A stretch of DNA of 53,530 nt from Clostridiales bacterium (GTDB taxonomy: Bacteria > Bacillota > Clostridia > Christensenellales > DTU072). Location: contig JAAZJD010000060.1 in the NCBI GenBank assembly GCA_012800525.1, positions 1 to 53,530 on the forward strand, given 5' to 3'. The position numbers were made by a program, and so were the translations under genes. Below the pieces are notes generated by a model that was not told the DNA's origin, made no database searches, and worked only from the letters and a program-made list of their open reading frames with translations. Of this stretch, positions 24,145-31,364 are shown one piece after another (positions within the stretch are counted from its first letter, which is position 1; every line of letters begins with the position of its first letter).

Positions 24145-24639
24145 ATGTCAAAATTTCAAGATCAAAAGAAAGAAGTGGTAGCAGAAATTAAGGGTAAATT
24201 GAAAGATGCTCAAGCTTTTGTTTTAGTAGATTACAAGGGAATTTCTGTAGCTCAGGATACTGAAATGAGAGCAGCATTTAGAGATAATAATGTAGAGTAT
24301 AAAGTTTACAAAAATAGACTTCTCAAAATTGCATTAAACGACTTAGGGTACAAAGAATTTGATGATGCATTAGTTGGCCCTACAGCAATAGCATTAATTG
24401 CAACAGATGAAGTATATGCACCAGCAAAAGTTGTTAAAGAAAAAGCAGCAGCTTTTAAAAAGATGGAAATGAAATGTGGTATGGTTGAGGGCAAATACAT
24501 CGATAACAAAGGATGTATGGCACTAGCTTCAATGCCATCAAGACAAGGTTTAATTACACAAATAGCAAGTCTATTGATTGCACCATTGTCTGGTTTAGCA
24601 AGAGCTTTAAATGCAGTAGCAGAACAAAAGCAAGCGTAA
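24145..24639 (+). CDS. rplJ: 50S ribosomal protein L10
   Basis: 164 residues, standard for low-GC Gram-positives. N-terminal AFVLVDYKGISVAQDTEMR and YKVYKNRLLKIAL blocks are the RNA-binding part; the C-terminal helix (PLSGLARALNAVAEQK) anchors L7/L12 dimers. GGAGG upstream of the ATG. Preceded by the L10 leader and followed by rplL. Confidence 0.96.
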   Translation: MSKFQDQKKEVVAEIKGKLKDAQAFVLVDYKGISVAQDTEMRAAFRDNNVEYKVYKNRLLKIALNDLGYKEFDDALVGPTAIALIATDEVYAPAKVVKEKAAAFKKMEMKCGMVEGKYIDNKGCMALASMPSRQGLITQIASLLIAPLSGLARALNAVAEQKQA

Positions 24640-24709
24640 TATAACAATAAAAAATAAATGATTATCTACAAAAGTAGAAAATAAACAATTAATAAGGAGA
24701 AAAAATAAA

Positions 24710-25087
24710 ATGGCAGATATTAAAAATTTTATAGAAGAGATAAAAAAATTATCAGTTATGGAACTAAATGAGCTTGTAAAAGCTATAGAAGAAGAGTTTG
24801 GCGTAAGTGCAGCAGCTCCAATGATGATGGCAGGCGCAGCAGCAGGCCCAGTAGCAGAAGCAGAAGAAGAAAAGACAGAATTTGATGTAATCCTAACAGG
24901 AGCAGGCGCAAATAAAATCGCTGTTATTAAAGCTGTTAGAGAAATTTTGCCAGGTCTTGGACTTGTCGATGCAAAAGGTCTTGTTGATGGAGCACCAAAG
25001 CCATTAAAAGAAGGTGTATCTAAAGAAGAAGCAAACGAAATCGTCGAAAAAATTAAAGCAGCTGGCGGTACAGCAGAAGTTAAATAA
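24710..25087 (+). CDS. rplL: 50S ribosomal protein L7/L12
   Basis: 125 residues. N-terminal dimerisation helices ([19 protein letters not shown]), an Ala-rich hinge ([22 protein letters not shown]) and the conserved C-terminal domain, which binds translation factors. GGAGA upstream. In most bacteria rpoB follows directly; here the unit ends in a terminator and rpoB is about 6.3 kb away. Confidence 0.97.
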   Translation: MADIKNFIEEIKKLSVMELNELVKAIEEEFGVSAAAPMMMAGAAAGPVAEAEEEKTEFDVILTGAGANKIAVIKAVREILPGLGLVDAKGLVDGAPKPLKEGVSKEEANEIVEKIKAAGGTAEVK

Positions 25088-25107
25088 TAATCTTATTTAC
25101 AAACAAA

Positions 25108-25137
25108 AAAGGGAGTTGCTATTTTGCAACTCCCTTT
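25108..25137. terminator. Bidirectional terminator between rplL and rplI
   Basis: AAAGGGAGTTGC (25108-25119) and GCAACTCCCTTT (25126-25137) form a 12-bp perfect stem. On the reverse strand it is followed by TTTTTTG, good for rplI; on the forward strand by TTTAATTGAG and then TTTTTT, serving rplL. Confidence 0.9.
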
Positions 25138-25157
25138 AATTGAGTTTTTTATATTTT

Positions 25158-25598
25158 TTATTCTGAGATAACATTCACAGTGATAACAGCATTCATGTTT
25201 GCATAAGTTCTTATATCAACAGTATGAGGACCTAGATTTTTGATTGGAGCTTTTAGTTGAATTGAACGTTTATCAATTTGAAATCCTGCGTCTGATAGTG
25301 CCTTAGAAATGTCAATTGTAGTAACACTACCATGAAGTTTTTCTTGATTTGTTTTTACAGGAATATCAATAGCAAATCCATTTAATTTTTTTGTAAATTC
25401 AATAGCGGCTTGACGCTCTTCTTCTTTTAATCTTGCTTCTTTTTTGTTTTTTTGTTCTAATTCACTTAAGATTTGTTTAGTCGCTTCAACACCAATTTTT
25501 TTAGGAATTAAAAAATTTTTTGCATATCCATCATTAACATCAACAATTTCACCCTTTTTTCCTTTTCCACTTAAATCTTGTAATAATAAAATTTTCAT
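25158..25598 (-). CDS. rplI: 50S ribosomal protein L9
   Basis: 146 residues, N-terminal MKILLLQDLSGKGKKGEIVDVNDGYA (the L9 signature G-x-x-G-x3-V-x2-G-Y-A-x-N-F-L-I-P), a long central helix, then the C-terminal domain with LHGSVT. It is isolated and on the opposite strand, rather than with rpsF-ssb-rpsR or dnaB as usual. AAGGAG lies before the start on the reverse strand. It converges on rplL and shares its terminator. Confidence 0.97.
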   Translation of the reverse strand: MKILLLQDLSGKGKKGEIVDVNDGYAKNFLIPKKIGVEATKQILSELEQKNKKEARLKEEERQAAIEFTKKLNGFAIDIPVKTNQEKLHGSVTTIDISKALSDAGFQIDKRSIQLKAPIKNLGPHTVDIRTYANMNAVITVNVISE

Positions 25599-25734
25599 AA
25601 TAATTCTCCTTGTAGTGTAGCTAAATTGTACAAATATCTATACTCGTATGATATACTTTCAGGGCTTTAAATGTCAAATGTGCTTTCATATATGATATAA
25701 TGCTGATATTGTAGGTTTAATTTTAGAGGATAAA

Positions 25735-26241
25735 ATGATTGAAACAATTAAACAAATTGAAGGAAATATTGGTTTTGGATATGATATACATCAATTAGTT
25801 CCCAGTAGGAAATTAGTGATTGGTGGTATAGAAATAGATTATCATTTGGGAGCTTTAGCTCATTCAGACGGTGATGTGTTAATTCATGCTCTTATAGATG
25901 CAATTTTAACTGGTATTGGTTCGCTTGATATTGGTTCTCATTTTCCAGATACTGATAGAAAATATTTTGGAATTGATAGTACTATTTTATTATCTGAAGT
26001 TATGACAATATGTCATTCAAAAGGTTATAAAATTAACAATGTAAGTCTTACGGTAATTTTAGAAGAACCAAAACTTGCAGATTATATTCCAATTATGAAA
26101 GTTAAACTTGCAAATTTATTAAAAGTTAAAGTGAGCGATATTGGAATTGCTGCTAAAACTAACGAGAAATTAGGGCTTGCTGGGGAAAGTAAAGCAATTA
26201 TAGCTTTTGCAGCAGTGAGTTTAAATAAAATAGAAACATAG
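25735..26241 (+). CDS. ispF: 2-C-methyl-D-erythritol 2,4-cyclodiphosphate synthase
   Basis: Makes MEcPP in the non-mevalonate isoprenoid pathway. 168 residues, with a nine-residue N-terminal addition. Motifs: GFGYDIHQL (13-21; zinc ligands Asp17 and His19), HSDGDVLIHALIDAIL with the third His ligand, IGSHFPDTD, and the C-terminal KTNEKLGLAGESKAI. Indicates that the cell uses the MEP pathway. GAGG upstream. No ispD neighbour; it stands between rplI and the antiporter module. Confidence 0.95.
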   Translation: MIETIKQIEGNIGFGYDIHQLVPSRKLVIGGIEIDYHLGALAHSDGDVLIHALIDAILTGIGSLDIGSHFPDTDRKYFGIDSTILLSEVMTICHSKGYKINNVSLTVILEEPKLADYIPIMKVKLANLLKVKVSDIGIAAKTNEKLGLAGESKAIIAFAAVSLNKIET

Positions 26242-26310
26242 TTATGTGCTTGACTTATAAAAAGTTCAGGAATAACATTTAATTTATATTTAAGTGGCGG
26301 GTGGTCGGAT

Positions 26311-27936
26311 ATGGATTTTAACACATTAGCAGGCTCTTTAATGTTTAAGGTAGGAGTTGCTATATTTTTAGCTTTTCTTGGAAGTAAAATAATAAAAAAA
26401 TTAAATTTGCCCAATGTAACTGGATATGTTGTTGTAGGCTTACTTTTAGGGCCTTCACTAGGGTTGATTTTTAAAGGTTACGGTGGATTTATAAATGCTC
26501 AAGATGCGGAGAGTCTTAAATTCATTAGTGAATTAACTGTTGCTTTTATCGCTTTTAGCATAGGCGCAGAGTTTACAAAAAAATCTGTGAAAAAGATGGG
26601 AAAATCTGTCTTTATTATGACTTTTTTAGAAAGCTTGTTTGCAGTTGTATTGGTAGCGGTATTATTATATTTTGTACCACAAAAAAATGCAGATGGCTCA
26701 GTTATGCAAGGATCGAAAAAACTCGCATTTTCATTAATTCTTGGTGCTATGGCAGCTTCAACTGCACCTGCTGCAACATTGTTAGTAATGAGACAATATA
26801 GAGCACACGGACCAGTTTCAATGAGAATAGTCGGAATAACTGCGTTAGATGATATATTTGGAATAGTTTCTTTTGGTATTGCAGTTGCTGTTGCAAAAAT
26901 ATTACTTGGTGTTACTGAAGGAATGCATGTTGCCTTGCTAGTATTTATACCACTTATTGAAATAATTGGCTCTATTTTATTAGGTTTTATTTTTGGTTCA
27001 GCTTTACTTTTCCTTGCTAAAAAATACGATAAAGCAAGGGATGATATTCAAGTATTGATTATTTCTACAATTTTATTAACTGTCGGATTAACAACTATGC
27101 TTTCTGATTTATCAAAAGGCATGTTTTCGTTTTCGCCATTGCTAGCAAATATTGTAATAGGCACAATGATAGCTAACCTTGCCAAAAAACCCAAAAGATC
27201 CTTTGATGCTTTAAATGACTTTGTTTCTGTGTTTTTTATTATGTTTTTTACGTTTGCAGGCGCTAGTTTAGATTTGGCAATACTAAAATATGTTGGTATT
27301 GCAGGAATTGTATTCATTGTAGCAAGAGCTTTAGGGAAATACTTGGGTGCATTCCTTGGTGCTAAAATTGCTAAAGAAAGTAGAGCCGTAACTCTTTATA
27401 CAGGTTTTGCATTACTTCCACAAGGAGGTGTTGCAATTGGCTTATTGGTTGTTTTATCTACAACTAAAGGGCTTGAAGATTTATACAAAGCTGCTGCTAC
27501 AATAATTATGGCAAGTATATTGGTTTATGAAACTTTAGGTCCATTAGCTTCAAAGTTTGCTATTTCAAAAGCAGGTGAAATTGGTGGAGCAGATAGGTTT
27601 TTAGAACATGGATTTGAAGATCCTGACGATTATCAACAACCTAAAGAAGAGAAACATAAAACAACTTCTCATTTTTTTAAAAAGAAGAAAGGTAAAAATG
27701 CACTTATAGACAATACTATAGAAAATAATGTTAAAATTGAATTAGAATCTTTAGAAAATAAAGAAAAATTAGACAATCTCGAAAAAAACAATAGCCAACT
27801 TGAGCATATAGAAGGTAAAGAGGCATTAAAAAACTTGGATTTATTACATGTTGAAGCACAAGTGCTTATAGAAAAGGAAGGTGTTCAGCCTAACATTACT
27901 TGTGATGTGCCACCTTATGATAAGCCTAATGAATAA
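26311..27936 (+). CDS. CPA2-family cation:proton antiporter (copy 1 of tandem module)
   Basis: 541 residues: about 12-13 TM helices (residues ~8-425), then a ~115-residue hydrophilic cytosolic tail rich in Glu/Lys. Family features: LPNVTGYVVVGLLLGPSLG near residue 31, FIAFSIGAEFTKKSVKKMG, MAASTAPAATLLVMRQYRA, ALDDIFGI (conserved acidic pair) and FALLPQGGVAIGLL. It exchanges Na+ or K+ for H+; the ion is not predictable. There is no fused RCK/TrkA-N domain. Instead a separate PII-like gene follows 72 bases on. The unusual GGTGGTCGGAT before the ATG is identical in the second copy. Confidence 0.9.
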   Translation: MDFNTLAGSLMFKVGVAIFLAFLGSKIIKKLNLPNVTGYVVVGLLLGPSLGLIFKGYGGFINAQDAESLKFISELTVAFIAFSIGAEFTKKSVKKMGKSVFIMTFLESLFAVVLVAVLLYFVPQKNADGSVMQGSKKLAFSLILGAMAASTAPAATLLVMRQYRAHGPVSMRIVGITALDDIFGIVSFGIAVAVAKILLGVTEGMHVALLVFIPLIEIIGSILLGFIFGSALLFLAKKYDKARDDIQVLIISTILLTVGLTTMLSDLSKGMFSFSPLLANIVIGTMIANLAKKPKRSFDALNDFVSVFFIMFFTFAGASLDLAILKYVGIAGIVFIVARALGKYLGAFLGAKIAKESRAVTLYTGFALLPQGGVAIGLLVVLSTTKGLEDLYKAAATIIMASILVYETLGPLASKFAISKAGEIGGADRFLEHGFEDPDDYQQPKEEKHKTTSHFFKKKKGKNALIDNTIENNVKIELESLENKEKLDNLEKNNSQLEHIEGKEALKNLDLLHVEAQVLIEKEGVQPNITCDVPPYDKPNE

Positions 27937-27964
27937 AAAATATAATTTTTAAAAGGGATACAGG

Positions 27965-27994
27965 GTCAGTTATGACAAATATAAACTGTATTTA
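27965..27994 (+). promoter_or_regulatory. Conserved element before the first PII-like gene (GTCA-N4-TGAC)
   Basis: GTCAGTTATGACAAATATAA... is repeated nearly exactly at 30232-30259 in the equivalent position. It contains the palindrome GTCA-N4-TGAC and an imperfect AATA...TATT inverted repeat. It may be a binding site or an RNA element, or simply residual duplication. Confidence 0.4.
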
Positions 27995-28008
27995 GAAAGG
28001 ATAAGGAT

Positions 28009-28365
28009 ATGAGAGCATTATTTATCATTATTAGAGAAACACGTTATACACAAGAGATACTTGAGGGTTTTTTAAGATTGAAGGTAAGAGGAGCAACAAT
28101 GCTAGATAGCCAAGGAATGGCTCAAGCAGTGCTTCGTAATTCAGATTTATATTCTTCAATGGGTTTAAGTCAATTATTTTCTCAATCGGATCCCGAAGAT
28201 AGTGGTTATTCAAAGACAATAATAACGGTTTTAGAAGAATCAAAAGTTGCAGAAGTTGTGGCAGAAGTTAGAGAAATAGTTGGAGATTGCGAAAAAACTG
28301 GGATAGGTTTTATGTTTAGTGTGCCAGTTGACAATATATTCTTGTTAAAAGGAAAAGAAAAATAA
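28009..28365 (+). CDS. PII-like signalling protein, partner of antiporter copy 1
   Basis: 118 residues with the PII ferredoxin-like order: strand RALFIIIRE, helix QEILEGFLRLKV, strand GATMLDSQGMAQAV, a T-loop-like region (about 42-66, Ser-rich), strand YSKTIITVLEE, helix VAEVVAEVREIVGD, and the C-terminal GIGFMFSVPVDNIFLLKG, which matches the PII pattern G-x-G-x-I-F-V-x-P-V-x-D. PII proteins bind adenine nucleotides and regulate membrane transporters (GlnK-AmtB, SbtB-SbtA). The residue equivalent to the uridylylated Tyr is not obvious. By context it probably gates the antiporter. AAGGATAAGG ribosome binding site. Confidence 0.75.
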   Translation: MRALFIIIRETRYTQEILEGFLRLKVRGATMLDSQGMAQAVLRNSDLYSSMGLSQLFSQSDPEDSGYSKTIITVLEESKVAEVVAEVREIVGDCEKTGIGFMFSVPVDNIFLLKGKEK

Positions 28366-28441
28366 TTATCAATTAAATACTGTTCAAATTTTTGTTTTTA
28401 ATTTTCAAATTGAAGTTTGATTAATTTTACTAAACTAAATG

Positions 28442-28468
28442 AGCGCCGTTTTATAATGGCGCTTTTTA
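28442..28468 (+). terminator. Terminator after the first antiporter/PII-like module
   Basis: AGCGCC (28442-28447) pairs with GGCGCT (28458-28463), followed by TTTTTATG. It separates the two tandem modules into distinct transcription units. Confidence 0.82.
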
Positions 28469-28586
28469 TGTGTTATGATAGTAAATAAGGCTTTTTACTT
28501 GATTATATCTAGAGTTTAATTTAATATGTGATTAGTATATTTATAAAATTTTAAAATGGTTTTAATAGTAAGTGGTGGGTGGTCGG

Positions 28587-30221
28587 ATGATAGATTCTAT
28601 TGATTTATTAGGTTCTCTAATGTTTAAAGCAGGTGTGGCAATTTTCCTAGCCTTTTGGGGAGGAAAATTAGCAAAAAAGTTGCATTTACCAAATGTTTCT
28701 GGTTATGTGATTGTAGGCTTACTTTTAGGCCCTTCTTTAAGCTTGATTTTTAAAAATTATGGGGGCTTTATAAATGTAGAAAATGCTAAGGCATTTAGTT
28801 TTATCAGCGAATTAACAATAGCCTTTATTGCTTTTAGTATCGGTGCAGAGTTTACAAAAAAATCTGTACAAAAAATGGGTAAATCTGTTTTTATTATGAC
28901 CTTTTTTGAAAGCTTATTTGCAATTGTGTTGGTAGCATTGTTGGTATATTTCGTGCCACAAAAACATACAAATGGAACCATGATGGTAGGCAAAGAAAAG
29001 CTTGCTTTTTCGTTAGTGCTTGGTGCAATGGCTGCAGCTACAGCGCCTGCTGCAACATTGATGGTAATGAGACAATATAGGGCATATGGTCCAGTTTCAA
29101 TGCGTGTTGTTGGAATTACTGCGTTAGATGATATATTTGGAATTATTACTTTTGGGATAGCTTTAGCAGTAGCAAAGATACTTATGGGGATTACTCAAAT
29201 GAGCACAGTTTTGATGATATTTTTGCCAATTATAGAAATAGTTTGCTCCGTAGGGATGGGTGTATTTTTTGGAGTTGTTTTAGTTGTGCTTGCTAAAAGA
29301 TATGATAAAGCAAGAGATGATATTCAAGTGTTAATTATTTCTGCAATTTTACTAATAGTAGGATTATCAAAGATTTTATCAAACTTGTGGATTATAACTT
29401 TTTCTCCATTACTTGCAAATATTGTTATGGGTACTTTTATAGCAAATCTTGCTAGAAAACCCAAGAGAACTTTTGATGCTTTAAATGATATGGTTGCTAC
29501 ATTTTATGTTTTATTTTTTACATTTGCCGGAGCAAGTTTAAATTTAGGCGTGTTGAAATATGTAGGATTTGCAGGCATTGTTTTCATTGTTGCAAGAGCA
29601 GTAGGAAAATATTTAGGAGCATTTGTAGGAGCTAAAATAGCAAAAGAGAGTAAAGCCGTAGCTCTTTACACGGGACTTGCATTACTGCCACAAGGTGGAA
29701 TATCTATTGGTTTATTAGTAGTTTTAGCATCAACCCAAGGCTTTGAAGAGCTTTATATTGCTGCTTCTACAATAATTATGGTAAGTATATTATTTTATGA
29801 AACACTTGGTCCAATATTTTCTAAAATTGCAATTTCAAAAGCTGGTGAAATTGGGGGTGCAGATAGATTTTTGCAACAAGAAAGTGAAGATCCAGATGAC
29901 TATCAAAAACAAAAGGACGAACAACCCTCAAAAACTTCAATTGTTTCAAAACTAAAAAATCATGCTAATGTTGTGGCTGTTGAAGAGGGAGCCATAGATG
30001 CTTTGATAGATGAAATCTCTAGTGTTACTGTAGAGAGTACTAAAGATGCTTTAATAGAAGATGAAAAAATCGGCGAAAAATGTGAGTTTTTAGATGGTGA
30101 GGAAGCATTAGGAGAGTTAGAGCCATTATATATTGAAGTAGAGGGACTTTTAGAAAAAAAAGGTATTATAAAAGAAGTAACTTGTGATATTTCTTCACAT
30201 GATAAGCATAAAAAACAATAA
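28587..30221 (+). CDS. CPA2-family cation:proton antiporter (copy 2 of tandem module)
   Basis: 544 residues from the ATG at 28587. A GTG at 28572 is in frame, but the first copy starts right after the same GGTGGTCGGAT string, so 28587 fits better. It is highly similar to the first antiporter throughout the membrane part (ALDDIFGI, GAEFTKKSV and LLPQGGISIGLL conserved), but the C-terminal tail after about residue 430 is divergent and very acidic (EEGAIDALIDEISS). The tail divergence beside conserved cores suggests that regulation rather than transport differs between copies. A PII-like gene follows 108 bases later. Confidence 0.9.
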   Translation: MIDSIDLLGSLMFKAGVAIFLAFWGGKLAKKLHLPNVSGYVIVGLLLGPSLSLIFKNYGGFINVENAKAFSFISELTIAFIAFSIGAEFTKKSVQKMGKSVFIMTFFESLFAIVLVALLVYFVPQKHTNGTMMVGKEKLAFSLVLGAMAAATAPAATLMVMRQYRAYGPVSMRVVGITALDDIFGIITFGIALAVAKILMGITQMSTVLMIFLPIIEIVCSVGMGVFFGVVLVVLAKRYDKARDDIQVLIISAILLIVGLSKILSNLWIITFSPLLANIVMGTFIANLARKPKRTFDALNDMVATFYVLFFTFAGASLNLGVLKYVGFAGIVFIVARAVGKYLGAFVGAKIAKESKAVALYTGLALLPQGGISIGLLVVLASTQGFEELYIAASTIIMVSILFYETLGPIFSKIAISKAGEIGGADRFLQQESEDPDDYQKQKDEQPSKTSIVSKLKNHANVVAVEEGAIDALIDEISSVTVESTKDALIEDEKIGEKCEFLDGEEALGELEPLYIEVEGLLEKKGIIKEVTCDISSHDKHKKQ

Positions 30222-30231
30222 TGAGATATAG

Positions 30232-30318
30232 TGTCAATTATGACAAATACAAACTATATTCAGGAGTAATGTTGCTAACCATTTATAATGGTTAAATTCA
30301 GACAACATTATTATACGA
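30232..30318 (+). promoter_or_regulatory. Second GTCA-N4-TGAC element plus nested hairpins before the PII-like gene
   Basis: GTCAATTATGACAAATACAA... (30232-30259) repeats the element at 27965. It is followed by an extra segment not found in copy 1: outer arms AATGTTG (about 30268) and CAACATT (about 30303) enclosing the perfect hairpin TAACCATTTATAATGGTTA. Function unknown. Confidence 0.4.
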
Positions 30319-30329
30319 GGTAAAAGGAT

Positions 30330-30686
30330 ATGAGAGCATTATTTATAATTATTAGGGAAACACGTTATACACAAGAGATCCTTGAAGGGTTGTTAAAATT
30401 AAAAGTACGCGGAGCAACAATGCTAGATAGTCAAGGCATGGCTCAAGCTGTGCTTGGTAGTTCAGATTTAGGTTCTTCCATGGGTTTTGGTAATTTGTTT
30501 TCTCAACCTGACCCTGAAGATAGCGGTTATTCAAAGACAATAATAACGGTTTTAGAGCAATCAAGAATTGCACAAGTTGTAGCAGAAGTTAGGAATATAG
30601 TTGGAGATTGCGAAAAGTCTGGCATAGGCTTTATATTTAGTGTTCCAGTTGATAATGTCTTTTTGTTGAAAGGCAAAAAAAAATAG
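30330..30686 (+). CDS. PII-like signalling protein, partner of antiporter copy 2
   Basis: 118 residues, same length as the first PII-like protein, differing at about 18 positions by eye (roughly 85% identical). Differences cluster in the T-loop-like region (about 43-60: GSSDLGSSMGFGNLFSQPD versus NSDLYSSMGLSQLFSQSD) while the strands and the C-terminal SVPVDNVFLLKG are preserved. T-loops are the transporter-contacting part in known PII proteins, so the two may have different specificity. GAGG and AAAGGA lie upstream. Confidence 0.75.
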   Translation: MRALFIIIRETRYTQEILEGLLKLKVRGATMLDSQGMAQAVLGSSDLGSSMGFGNLFSQPDPEDSGYSKTIITVLEQSRIAQVVAEVRNIVGDCEKSGIGFIFSVPVDNVFLLKGKKK

Positions 30687-31160
30687 CTTAGTTTTATAAA
30701 TAAAAATAGACTTATTGCATAATTTAGAAGGCTTCTATCTTCTTTTTGCTGATGAGTGCGCAGTTACTTCTGAAATTAACTCCTTTGCATTTTGATTGTT
30801 AAGTCATCTAATATTAAGTGCAAATGAATTTTACCAGCGAGAAGCTTAGGAGTAAGTGCAATTTGTTGTTTTGCAACATTGTCCCCTTTGATATTTGCGG
30901 AACCGCATAAAAGAAAGTATATTGCAAAATGAAAAACTTTGAAAGTTGCATTTACTTTGACAAACTTTTCGAGGGCTGACTCAAAAGTTGCACTTACTCT
31001 GAGAATTAACTTTGAAATGTTTTTATGGTATTTTAAATGACATATACCATCTAAAAGTGATAAGATATTGTCGTTGCAATTTTGTTTTACAAAAATAGAA
31101 TAAAAATTGCTTTTTTATGTCTTATAAAATATTATATATAAATTTAATAATTATCTCATT
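30687..31160. repeat. Gene-free region with degenerate direct and inverted short repeats upstream of rpoB
   Basis: No ORF is convincing. Related strings recur: GCGCAGTTACTTCTGAAATTAAC (about 30758-30780), AAAGTTGCATTTACTTTGACAAACT (about 30942), AAAGTTGCACTTACTCTGAGAATTAAC (about 30984), and in inverted sense AGTAAGTGCAATTTG (about 30852). The first also matches 51391-51420. They look like decayed copies of one repeat, with potential for long imperfect hairpins. Confidence 0.5.
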
Positions 31161-31167
31161 ATTTTAA

Positions 31168-31204
31168 TTGACAACGTTGACATATACTGTTATTATTGTA
31201 AAAT
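31168..31204 (+). promoter_or_regulatory. Two overlapping promoters for rpoBC
   Basis: TTGACA (31168-31173), 17 bases, TATTAT (31191-31196); and TTGACA (31177-31182), 16 bases, TAAAAT (31199-31204). The two are offset by eight to nine bases. The leader to rpoB is then about 155 bases, without a recognised structure. Confidence 0.75.
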
Positions 31205-31364
31205 GTCGTATTATGCGTGAAAAATACTACAATATGCTAAAATGTCTAAAATTTAAGAGAAAACATCAGTTTTTGGCACAAAAAAGATTAGGAGTTTTTA
31301 AATATTAAAGTGTTATTTTATGATAAACGACAAAAAGTTTTATTTTTTTAAGGAGATTTAGCCG

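Noticed and set aside
28031-30573. Reverse-strand open frames over both PII-like genes
   Set aside because: They mirror each other only because the two PII-like genes are duplicates; no ribosome binding sites.
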